Assembly (NCBI RefSeq): GCF_900112045.1
Contig: NZ_FOJW01000007.1
Span: 62,001-126,000 of the forward strand
Direction: 5' to 3'
Origin: Lentibacillus halodurans
GTDB taxonomy: Bacteria; Bacillota; Bacilli; Bacillales; Amphibacillaceae
Length of the DNA: 64,000 nt
Shown here: piece after piece, positions 18,256 through 26,415 of the stretch
How the letters are laid out: each line of letters begins with the position of its first letter
Numbering within the stretch: the first letter of the stretch is position 1
The notes under the pieces: model-generated
The model's input: the letters and a program-made list of their open reading frames with translations, nothing else
Told to the model about the DNA's origin: nothing
Databases searched by the model: none
Position numbers and translations under genes: made by a program

Positions 18256-19431
18256 TTAAAAAATCCCCAGTCTGCCAATTCTCGCAGCAGCTTCTTCAAG
18301 ACGTTCAGCTGAATCAAGCAGTCCTGCCCGCACATATCCTTCTCCGTTTTGGCCAAAACCAGTTCCGGGTGCGACCACAACATGAGCTTTTTCCAATAGT
18401 AGATTGGTAAATTCCTCGGATGTATAGCCCGCCGGAACTGGAAGCCATGCGAAAAAAGAACCATCAGGCGTGTCAGCGTTCCATCCAATATCATGCAGAG
18501 CCTGAATGAAGCGGTCGCGCCGTTCAGTATATGTATGAACAAGCTTCTGAACAGCTCTTTGGTCACCGTTCAGGGCTTCAGCTGCTGCGCTTTGGACAGC
18601 GCCAAACAAACTGACATAAAGATGATCCTGAATAAGGTTCAGATGTTGAATAACTGATGGATTTCCCACGGCGAACGCTACCCGCCATCCGGCCATATTA
18701 TATGTCTTGGATAATGTATAAACCTCGACGCCGACATCCTTCGCGCCACTGGATTGAAGAAAACTTTGCGGTTTTTGGCCGTCAAAACCGAGCGCACCAT
18801 AGGCAAAATCCTGGATGACACAGATATGATGTTGTTTGGCAAGCTTAACAGTTTCATCGTAAAAAGCTTTGGTAGCGGTTGCGGCTGTGGGATTGTTCGG
18901 GTAATTTAAAAACATCAATTTTGTCTGGTCAAGCGTATGTTCCGGAATCGTGCTGTAATCCGGCAAAAAGTGATTTTCCCTTTGCAGCGCCATAAAATTG
19001 GGCCGTGCATCTGCCATGGCAATCCCCGACAGATAATCAGGATAGCCGGGGTCAGGCAAAAGTGCTGTGTCATTTGGATTCAGCAGGCACTGGCTAAGTT
19101 CAATCAGTCCTGCTTTTGCCCCGAATAAAACAGCAACTTCTTGATACGGATCAATGGAGACATCATATTCGCACTGATAGAAATCGGACACAGCTTGTTT
19201 TAAATAGTCAAATCCCTGGAATGGCGAGTATTTGTGGTTGATTGGGTCCTCAGCGGCTGCCTGCAATTTCCGGACTATATGCCCAGGTGTCGGCAAATCG
19301 GGATTCCCCTGACCAAGATTGATGACGTCATGTCCTTGCTGTTTAACCTCCTGAGTCCTTGCAACAAGCTTTGCAAAAAACTGCTCAGGCAGCCGTTTGA
19401 GCAGATCTGACTGTTCAAATGTCCGCTTCAT
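18256..19431 (-). CDS. mtnE: PLP-dependent class I/II aminotransferase, MtnE-like
   Basis: This is a 391-residue fold-type I aminotransferase. The N-terminus FEQSDLLKRLPEQFFAKLV, the block VINLGQGNPDLPTP and the PLP lysine in TLSKTYNMAGWRVAFAVGN strongly recall B. subtilis MtnE (YkrV), which transaminates ketomethylthiobutyrate to methionine in methionine salvage. No other salvage genes are in the window, so the role is inferred from resemblance. ATG 19431 follows GGGGGAG by five bases; a GTG two codons earlier overlaps that site. It is the first gene of a two-gene operon with ylmA. Confidence 0.82.
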   Translation of the reverse strand: MKRTFEQSDLLKRLPEQFFAKLVARTQEVKQQGHDVINLGQGNPDLPTPGHIVRKLQAAAEDPINHKYSPFQGFDYLKQAVSDFYQCEYDVSIDPYQEVAVLFGAKAGLIELSQCLLNPNDTALLPDPGYPDYLSGIAMADARPNFMALQRENHFLPDYSTIPEHTLDQTKLMFLNYPNNPTAATATKAFYDETVKLAKQHHICVIQDFAYGALGFDGQKPQSFLQSSGAKDVGVEVYTLSKTYNMAGWRVAFAVGNPSVIQHLNLIQDHLYVSLFGAVQSAAAEALNGDQRAVQKLVHTYTERRDRFIQALHDIGWNADTPDGSFFAWLPVPAGYTSEEFTNLLLEKAHVVVAPGTGFGQNGEGYVRAGLLDSAERLEEAAARIGRLGIF

Positions 19432-19643
19432 ATGCACTCCCCCAACGAAAATGAATTGTTTTATATGATAGCTGTGATCGGAGGTTTTGTAAAGGGGATA
19501 AAATTAGGTTAATGGGCTGCTGTTGTTAATTTCAAAAAGAGGATCCCAGCTTTTTATGTCGAATATATGTAATGAGTTGTTTTTCTGGTGAAATGACATC
19601 ATACGTCCATTTGTTTATAATTTAAGTTAAAGGAGAGCAAACC

Positions 19644-20432
19644 TTGATAGATGTTTCTAGTTGGGAAATCGATGTAAAAAGGCAGGCATCGGGTACACGG
19701 GCTAAATTTTGGATTATTGAGCCACTGATAAAACCCGCTTTTTGTTCAAAATTCCAAGACAAAATACGCGAGAGCACATTGCTGAATATATTGCGAGTGA
19801 CTAGGTCAATTTTTGGGATTTAATACGATGAAAGCTCAAATAGCTTCTTATAATAATACGATTGGAACAATTGCTGTAAACTTTGTAGAACAACACGAAG
19901 ATTTTAATGAGGGTGGCGATTTACTTTTTAGGTTATTTGGACACTTTGATCGCTATAAATTAAAACATTATAACTTTTATAGTATCATGAAGGTATTGTC
20001 TGAATATATTATAGAAAAGGAATTTGCTGCTATTCCCATATTTGATGCATTTATTGGAAATCAGGATAGACATTGTGATAATTGGGGTATAATTAGGAGT
20101 AATAATAGCTATAAACTTCCCCCATTTATGATAATGGATTGTCTATGGGATTTAATTTAAAAAATGAACGAATTCACAAGATGCTTACAGATGATCGAAT
20201 GTTTAAAGCATATTGTGACAGAGAATGGTCGTTAATTGGTTTACTTGAAAAAGGAAAGCCTAAGTATTTGATTTATTGGCAGTGTAAATAAATATTTTCC
20301 CTCTGAAACAAGGAACAGGATTGAAAAAATAGACCAGATAAGTAAATCTTTAATTATCAAAGTTCTCAATAAAGTTCCAGACGAAATGATGGATACAGTG
20401 TATAGAGAATTTGTTTTGAAATTTCAACCAAA
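19644..20432 (+). pseudogene. HipA-like kinase gene, frameshifted
   Basis: Open from a well-placed TTG (AAAGGAGAG upstream), the reading begins IDVSSWEIDVKRQASGTR. It shifts frame near 19750 and again near 19810 (GFNTMKAQIASYNNTIGTI). It runs through IPIFDAFIGNQDRHCDNWGI, which carries the catalytic N-x-D-R-H/D type motif of the HipA C-terminal/PI3K-like kinase fold. It breaks again after IMDCLWDLI, and GFNLKNERIHKMLTDDRM and KVLNKVPDEMMDTVYREF appear in other frames. At least four disruptions make it non-functional. The downstream HIRAN gene is equally damaged. Intact relatives sit next to HIRAN proteins in other Bacillaceae, as far as I recall. Confidence 0.75.
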
Positions 20433-20973
20433 ATGTTTGCGCCATTTTATCGCCAGGTTCCCGATAAGAGAAGGCCTGATTTTGAAAGTATTCTTCAAGA
20501 TTTAGGATTGCCACGGGATTATACAGTAATGGATTTATTACGTGCGACTGGCGGGCGTTTAGCAACTGATTCATATGAGTTTGTGCATCCATTATATGTC
20601 AATAACAATTTGACTTCGATTTTTATATCGCAGGATGGCGTTACTATGAAGGTGAATTAATTGTCAATCAGTTAAATCCTGGTGATGAAGTTAAGTTTAA
20701 TTTAGATTATGCAAATCCGAAAGATGATAATGCTGCAGTTGTGTTATCAGGGAATAATGGTTTTAAATTATGCTATATCCCAGTGTATTCAGCAGTTTTA
20801 TGTTTGAAGCAATTGAAAACAATTGTTCATATTCCGCTAAAGTTGAAAAAATCAATCCGAATGCGGTTCCACAAAGAAAAGTTAACATTTCTGTAGAAGA
20901 AAGGTTAAATACTAGTTTTAATTTGAATCATGTCTTTAATAATAATGATAAATTGCAGTTAATTAAACAATAA
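20433..20973 (+). pseudogene. HIRAN-domain protein gene, frameshifted
   Basis: From ATG 20433 the protein reads FAPFYRQVPDKRRPDFESIL, then LRATGGRLATDSYEFVHPL, and stops at 20660. The HIRAN-like part continues in another frame (GWRYYEGELIVNQLNPGDEV, LSGNNGFKLCYIP). The end is in a third frame (MFEAIENNCSYSAKVEKINP, then NHVFNNNDKLQLIKQ). HIRAN domains occur in DNA-repair helicases and next to kinase-like proteins, and bind DNA 3' ends in HLTF. The pair with the HipA-like remnant looks like one lost accessory module. Confidence 0.72.
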
Positions 20974-21051
20974 CTTCCTGATTAACTAACGCAGAGTGGA
21001 TTTAATAATGGATAAAGTGAATTCCAATGCTGTTGCGAATCCCAATAATAT

Positions 21052-21086
21052 CCCGTATCACCATAAAAGTGGTACGGGGTCTTTTA
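21052..21086 (+). terminator. Terminator after the HIRAN remnant
   Basis: CCCGTATCAC (21052-21061) pairs with GTGGTACGGG (21069-21078), followed by GTCTTTTATTT. Confidence 0.75.
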
Positions 21087-21213
21087 TTTCGTTCCGTTTT
21101 AACTACCAAAAGTGGGACTTGAAATTTTAGCTGCTCTAGAGTCAGCCCCTATATTGTCCTGAAAATTAAAAAACAGGACAGAGCGTATGAATCTTTGACC
21201 AAGGCTATTTATC

Positions 21214-22686
21214 TTACAAACTCTCTTCTTTTTTTGATGGCGGCTCCTTATCCTCATAGAACAACTTCAAGTTCGGATCAATCTGTCCGATCCCCATGTA
21301 ACGTGCCCTGTAGTCATGAAGAAGCGCAAAGAATTTTTTGCTTAAAATGAGGATCACGATAACGTTAACGAATGTAGGTATGGCTGATGCGATATCGGCA
21401 AAATACCAAACGATTTGCCCTGGAAGTCCGAGAATGACAGCATAAATAACCAGGGCAGTGCCTGGGATAGGGTAAAACAGGCTAAAGAGCGTCAAGAATC
21501 TTTGTTTTTGTTTTGCACTTTTGTTTCTGAATAAATGACGGAGAAGGACTTCGTAATAGACATACCAGCCGGTAAGGGTTGTTAAGCCAAACAAGAAAAC
21601 GGAAATGGTGATAATCATCCGTCCAGTGTCACCGACGCCGACTTCAAAAGCTGATAATGTCAGTTCTGCCCCGGACATACCCGTAGACCATTGACCGGTT
21701 ATAATAATAACAAATGCCGTGATAGAACTAACAATAATCGTGTCGATAAACACTTCAAAAGCACCCCATATTCCCTGTTTTAACGGATGATTAACCCTTG
21801 CAGTGGAGTGAACCATAGGTGAAGTTCCCCATCCTGCCTCATTACTATAGACGGATCTTGCCATCCCCATCTGAATCACCTGGGCAATTGCTGCCCCGGC
21901 AAAACCGCCCACTGCAGCTGTTCCTCCGAATGCACCCTGAACAATAGCAGCAAATACATCGCCGATCTGGGTAAAGTTGCTTAGAATAATATAAATACCT
22001 GCTAAAATATAAAACAGAACCATAAAAGGGACAAGTTTTGATGCTATTTTGCCGATGTGTTTAATGCCGCCATATATAACGTAATATGTCAGCAGCATGA
22101 GTGCTATGGAAACGGGAATCATTCCAATGTCGAAAGTTGTACTGACAGCTTCAGAAATCGTGTAGTTCTGCAGGGTAAAAAAGAACGTTATAAATATCCC
22201 AAACCCAAAAAGAACGGCAGGAATCATCCAATACTTAAACTTCTTTTCCTCCCCCAAGCCTTTTTCCATATAGTATGTTGGTCCACCATAAGGATCCCCG
22301 TTGCTATCTGTGTTTCGGTAATGGACAGAAAGGGTTACCTCAACAGTTTTGATGATCATGCCAAACAGCGCGCAAAGCCACATCCATAATACAGCTCCGG
22401 GACCGCCAACAGCAATTGCTGTAGAGACACCACCAATGTTGGCAACCCCAACTGAACCACCGATTGCTGTACTGACAGCCTGAAATGACGAAATAATGCC
22501 CTTTGAGCCATCATCGGTATCCTGTTTTTTAAATATGTTCGTAAACGCTACTTTTAGAATATGCGGCAGATGGATAACCTGAAATAGTCTGCTTTTTACC
22601 GTAAAGAATAATCCGGCAATTAAAATCGTAAGAATGAGGGGAAGTCCCCAAAGCAATGCAGCGATCGACTCCAGTATTCCTCCCAT
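21214..22686 (-). CDS. Sodium:alanine/glycine symporter, AGCS family
   Basis: This 490-residue membrane protein with about eleven helices imports a small amino acid with sodium. The AGCS blocks GGPGAVLWMWLCALFGM, YGGPTYYMEKGLG, YSNEAGWGTSPMVHSTA and TGWYVYYE are clear. It follows the amidohydrolase gene by 36 bases on the same strand, so they form one unit controlled by the leader at 24.4-24.6 kb. The hydrolase may release, or act on, a related amino-acid derivative. It differs clearly from the second AGCS protein at 49.6 kb. A hairpin (TGTCCTG/CAGGACA, 21155-21180) follows the gene. Confidence 0.93.
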   Translation of the reverse strand: MGGILESIAALLWGLPLILTILIAGLFFTVKSRLFQVIHLPHILKVAFTNIFKKQDTDDGSKGIISSFQAVSTAIGGSVGVANIGGVSTAIAVGGPGAVLWMWLCALFGMIIKTVEVTLSVHYRNTDSNGDPYGGPTYYMEKGLGEEKKFKYWMIPAVLFGFGIFITFFFTLQNYTISEAVSTTFDIGMIPVSIALMLLTYYVIYGGIKHIGKIASKLVPFMVLFYILAGIYIILSNFTQIGDVFAAIVQGAFGGTAAVGGFAGAAIAQVIQMGMARSVYSNEAGWGTSPMVHSTARVNHPLKQGIWGAFEVFIDTIIVSSITAFVIIITGQWSTGMSGAELTLSAFEVGVGDTGRMIITISVFLFGLTTLTGWYVYYEVLLRHLFRNKSAKQKQRFLTLFSLFYPIPGTALVIYAVILGLPGQIVWYFADIASAIPTFVNVIVILILSKKFFALLHDYRARYMGIGQIDPNLKLFYEDKEPPSKKEESL

Positions 22687-22722
22687 GTAAAAATAGCCCC
22701 CTTCTAAATTAATTTGAGACTG

Positions 22723-24318
22723 TCATATTTTTCGGTATTTCACTTCTCCGCCGATGATAGTCATTTTAATGTCGGTATCCAATAATTCATCCGGATCTTC
22801 CATCTTGAATGGGTCTTTGGAAAAAACGGTCATGTCACCCAGTTTCCCTCGTGAAATCGTTCCTTTTATTGTTTCTTCATTGGTTGGATAGGCACCAAAT
22901 TCAGTAAACAGCCGGAACGCTTCTGTCATAGATAGTTTTTCAGGGTTATTCCAGCCGCTGTGTGTTTTCCCGGGTGTTTTTCTTGTTACGGCAGCATGAA
23001 TACCGAGCAGCGGATCAATCGGTTCAACCGGAGAGTCCGAACCACCTGCACACGTAACACCGGATTCCATTAAGGTCTTCCATGCATACGAAAGTTCGGT
23101 GCGCTTTTCCCCCAGGCGTTCTTTTACCCAAGGGAAGTCGCTGGCAACAAACCGTGGCTGAACATCAGCAATTCGTCCCGGTACAGCGAGACGTTTAATC
23201 AGTTCCTCACGCAAGATCTGTACATGAATAATTCTGTCCCTGTATGAAGCAGCAGGGTATTTGTCCAGAATATCCAGGATGTTCTCAAGTGCCTGATCCC
23301 CGATTGCATGGACGGCAATAGGCATGGATAATTCCCTTGCATCCTGAACCATCCGATACAGTGTCTCCTGATCGAACATGGCTTCACCATGTGCTCCCGG
23401 TGCATCATGATAAGGAGCGGACAAAAGGGCCGTTCTTCTGCCCAGCGCACCGTCAGCAAATAGTTTGACAGCGCCAATCTGCAGCGTTTCATTGCCATAT
23501 CCGGCATACATGCCATTAGCCTTTAGATCATTCAAATATTCATGATCGATTAATAGGTTGCACCTGAGTCCCAGTTCCTCCTGATTCAACAGTTCATCAT
23601 AAAGCTGATACGTCTGATTGAATCCCCCTAAAAAGCGCGGGTCATTCGTATGAGCACTTGTCAGTCCTTTTGTCATCGCAAATTTAATTGTTTGGCGTAA
23701 GGCACGCTTGAGTTCATCATATGACTTTTCCGGTATGTGCCTGGTGATGAGTTCCGATGCCGATTCAAGCAGCAGCCCAGTCGGTTTCCTGTTTTCATCC
23801 AGTACAATTGATCCGCCTTCAGGAATGGACATCGATGGGTGATAATGGCTTACCTCCAATGCTTTGCTGTTTACCAGGCATGCATGATTGCATATGCGCG
23901 GTATAAATAATGGATGGTGGGGAGCGACGCTGTCCAGTTCATCAATCGTTGGAATCCCGCTGTCTGTAAAAAGATTTTCATCCCAGCCGCGTCCAAGCAC
24001 CCATTCACCTCTTTTCAATGTTTTGGCATGTGTGCGGACTTTTTCCAACATTTCCTGTTTCGATGTCACACCTGTCACATCCAGGTCAAGAAAGTGATGT
24101 GCAATTGCCGAAAGATGAAGGTGGCTGTCGGTTAACCCGGGTGTAACGGCTTTTCCGTATAAATTGATGATCTCACTGTCCGGAGATTCCCAGTATAGCA
24201 GCATATGATCAGTTGTACCCATATCAATGAACCGGCCATTTTCAACAACAACCGACTCGGCGGATGGTTTCACCAGATCAAACGTATAAAACTTCCCATT
24301 TATGTAGATCTTTCTCAT
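22723..24318 (-). CDS. Amidohydrolase family 3 protein (YtcJ-like)
   Basis: This 531-residue metal-dependent hydrolase of the amidohydrolase_3 group has an N-terminal strand domain, the metal motif TDSHLHL, GRGWDENLF, the carboxylated-lysine region GAVKLFADGALG, the metal His in AVHAIGDQALEN, IIHVQ and the final Asp in CAGGSDSPVEPIDP. These enzymes act on N-acyl amino acids, amides or similar compounds. The true substrate is unknown. ATG 24318 follows AAGGAGTGA. It is the first gene of the operon with the sodium symporter, behind a leader of about 230 bases that contains a terminator-like hairpin. Confidence 0.9.
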   Translation of the reverse strand: MRKIYINGKFYTFDLVKPSAESVVVENGRFIDMGTTDHMLLYWESPDSEIINLYGKAVTPGLTDSHLHLSAIAHHFLDLDVTGVTSKQEMLEKVRTHAKTLKRGEWVLGRGWDENLFTDSGIPTIDELDSVAPHHPLFIPRICNHACLVNSKALEVSHYHPSMSIPEGGSIVLDENRKPTGLLLESASELITRHIPEKSYDELKRALRQTIKFAMTKGLTSAHTNDPRFLGGFNQTYQLYDELLNQEELGLRCNLLIDHEYLNDLKANGMYAGYGNETLQIGAVKLFADGALGRRTALLSAPYHDAPGAHGEAMFDQETLYRMVQDARELSMPIAVHAIGDQALENILDILDKYPAASYRDRIIHVQILREELIKRLAVPGRIADVQPRFVASDFPWVKERLGEKRTELSYAWKTLMESGVTCAGGSDSPVEPIDPLLGIHAAVTRKTPGKTHSGWNNPEKLSMTEAFRLFTEFGAYPTNEETIKGTISRGKLGDMTVFSKDPFKMEDPDELLDTDIKMTIIGGEVKYRKI

Positions 24319-24431
24319 TTTGAAATCACTCCTTAGCAGCAGCTTGTCCTGTAATGTTGCTAATGCTATGACATTCTATTGTAGAATTAAATTTCTTTGT
24401 GGACACTCAAGGAATCCTGCAGCACATCAAT

Positions 24432-24518
24432 AAAAAAAGACCAAACATATCGGCAGAGCACTGTTCATACCGCTATAACTGGTCTTAATCCAAGCTTTGC
24501 TCTATTTCATCAATAGAG
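24432..24518 (-). promoter_or_regulatory. Attenuator-like leader of the amidohydrolase-symporter operon
   Basis: On the minus strand, a hairpin CTCTATT-GATG-type (24518-24500, loop on 24507-24511) is followed by a terminator: AAGACCA (24486-24480) pairs with TGGTCTT (24443-24437), then seven or eight T. AGAGCA from the first hairpin (24503-24498) can instead pair with TGCTCT (24460-24455) inside the terminator loop, giving mutually exclusive folds. It does not match a riboswitch class I can recall. The signal is unknown. Confidence 0.6.
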
Positions 24519-24558
24519 TCAATCAGATTGAGGCAGTTATTATTTTTTGATTATTTAA

Positions 24559-24587
24559 AATATAACAGAAAGATTCAGCAGCGTCAA
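24559..24587 (-). promoter_or_regulatory. Sigma-A promoter of the amidohydrolase operon
   Basis: On the minus strand, TTGACG (24587-24582), a 17-base spacer, and TATATT (24564-24559). Transcription would start near 24552, about 230 bases before the amidohydrolase start codon. Confidence 0.8.
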
Positions 24588-24682
24588 TTGAATTTATTTA
24601 AATATACAGCTAATGCCGGCGTACAAATCATTACCAATGGATTTTTTTATGCATTTTACCTGTTTTGAAAGGGTCTTATGAT

Positions 24683-24713
24683 TGTTTTTGAATGTTTTTG
24701 ATGGTATTATAAT
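24683..24713 (+). promoter_or_regulatory. fru operon promoter with direct repeats
   Basis: TATAAT (24708-24713) ends 20 bases before the fruR start codon. Two copies of TGTTTTTGA (24683-24691 and 24693-24701) are phased one helical turn apart at the -35 position, and TGTTTTGA (24661-24668) lies two turns further up. They suit a DeoR-type repressor site, probably for FruR itself. This is an inference from position. Confidence 0.55.
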
Positions 24714-24733
24714 GATGTAGGAGGGTTGATGTC

Positions 24734-25483
24734 ATGTTAACAGAGGAGCGGCATCATGTGATTTTAGATTGGCTGAAACAGGATGGCATTGTCAAATCAC
24801 AGCATCTGATGGAAGTCATCGGCTGTTCGGAATCGACCATCAGAAGAGATCTGGATCAGTTGGAAGAAGCCGGTGAACTAACTCGCATCCATGGCGGAGC
24901 AAAACGGTCTTACCATTTGGATGAAGAACTGACAGCTTCGGAAAAATCATTCAAAAACGTTCAATCCAAAGAATCAATTGGAAAATTGGCTGCACAACTT
25001 ATTGAAACCAACGATGTCATATTCATCGATGCCGGCACAACAACCCTTGCCATGCTATCGTATTTAAAAGATAAACATATAACGGTTGTAACAAATGGTA
25101 TTCAGCATGCTTCACTTCTTGCTGATCAGGGGATTGAGACGTTCCTGACGGGTGGAAAGATCAAACCTTCAACAAAAGCTATAATCGGATCGCAAAGTTT
25201 GAACGAACTTAAGAATTATCGCTTCGATAAAGCTTTTTTAGGCATGAATGGGGTTGATCTGGCATTTGGCTGTACGACACCGGATCCCGAGGAAGCAGCT
25301 TTAAAGCAAATGGGACACCAGCAGGCATCTGTTACCTTTCTTTTAGCAGATCAGACTAAATGGAATAAAGTGACGTTTGCAAAAGTATGTGAACTGGAGG
25401 ATGCAGCCATTGTCACGGACTATTTACACCCTAATTTCGGACATTACAGGGAAACAACCAACATCATGGAGGCGGCAAAATGA
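24734..25483 (+). CDS. fruR: DeoR-family transcriptional repressor of the fructose operon
   Basis: This is a 249-residue DeoR/GlpR-type repressor. The N-terminal winged HTH has VIGCSESTIRRDLDQLEEAG and RIHGGAKR. The C-terminal sugar-phosphate sensor domain has IFIDAGTTTLAMLSYL, VVTNGIQHA and DQTKWNKVTFAKV. Such proteins respond to fructose-1-phosphate. It is first in fruR-fruK-fruA, and its stop overlaps the fruK start (ATGA), so translation is coupled. AGGAGGG lies nine bases before ATG. Confidence 0.95.
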   Translation: MLTEERHHVILDWLKQDGIVKSQHLMEVIGCSESTIRRDLDQLEEAGELTRIHGGAKRSYHLDEELTASEKSFKNVQSKESIGKLAAQLIETNDVIFIDAGTTTLAMLSYLKDKHITVVTNGIQHASLLADQGIETFLTGGKIKPSTKAIIGSQSLNELKNYRFDKAFLGMNGVDLAFGCTTPDPEEAALKQMGHQQASVTFLLADQTKWNKVTFAKVCELEDAAIVTDYLHPNFGHYRETTNIMEAAK

Positions 25484-26415
25484 TTTATACAATTACCCTT
25501 AATCCTTCAATTGATTATGTCATTCATATCAATCAGCTGCATCTTGGGGAATTAAATAAAATGGAAAATGAGATGAAATTCCCGGGAGGTAAAGGGATTA
25601 ATGTGTCCCGTCTGCTGCATGAATTGAAATATGATACAACCGCCCTTGGATTCCTGGGAGGTTTTACAGGCGATTTTATTGTCGGTGAATTGAATAACAA
25701 GGGTATTCGAGCCAAATTCACGCCAATTCACGGTGAAACACGAATCAACATTAAATTGAAGTCGGAAACAGAAACTGAAATTAACGGTCTGGGACCGGAA
25801 ATTTTGCCGCACGAAGCAGATCATCTGTTGTGTCAGCTTGGAGACTTAACCAGACAGGACATGATTATTTTATCCGGCAGCACTCCGCCATCTTTAAACA
25901 ATGACTATCTTCAACAATTGATTGAACAAATTGCCAGCTCTGGTGCGTCATTTGTGACTGATACAACAGGAAATGCCCTTAAATCTGTATTGCCCTATCG
26001 ACCGCTGCTGGTCAAACCAAATATGGAAGAACTGGGTGGATTGTTTGGGGTCACCCTCAGCAGCCTAAATGAAGTCGTGTATTATGGAAAAAAACTACTG
26101 GATCTGGGTACTCAATATGCAATTGTTTCGATGGCTGGTGATGGCGCCCTGCTTTTTACTGAAGAAGGTATTTATCAGGGATCAACGCCTGCAGGTCATG
26201 TTAAAAACTCGGTCGGTGCCGGTGATTCTATGATTGCGGCTTTTGCTGGCAAATGGAAGGAAACGGGAGATGTGATGGAAGCATTTCGAATGGGTCTGGC
26301 ATCAGGAAGTGCGACCGCCTTTTCAGATGATTTAGCTAAAGCTGAAGATATTTATCCGTTACTGAACAAGATTGATATCACCCGTATAGAAGGGAAGAAG
26401 AAACATGAAGATTAA
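25480..26415 (+). CDS. fruK: 1-phosphofructokinase
   Basis: This 311-residue PfkB-family kinase converts fructose-1-phosphate, made by FruA, to fructose-1,6-bisphosphate. The N-terminal MIYTITLNPSIDYVIHI, the PfkB signature FPGGKGINVSRLL and catalytic Asp249 in NSVGAGDSMIAAF are present. It overlaps fruR by four bases and fruA by eleven, so all three are translated together. The length and order match Bacillus fruK. Confidence 0.96.
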   Translation: MIYTITLNPSIDYVIHINQLHLGELNKMENEMKFPGGKGINVSRLLHELKYDTTALGFLGGFTGDFIVGELNNKGIRAKFTPIHGETRINIKLKSETETEINGLGPEILPHEADHLLCQLGDLTRQDMIILSGSTPPSLNNDYLQQLIEQIASSGASFVTDTTGNALKSVLPYRPLLVKPNMEELGGLFGVTLSSLNEVVYYGKKLLDLGTQYAIVSMAGDGALLFTEEGIYQGSTPAGHVKNSVGAGDSMIAAFAGKWKETGDVMEAFRMGLASGSATAFSDDLAKAEDIYPLLNKIDITRIEGKKKHED

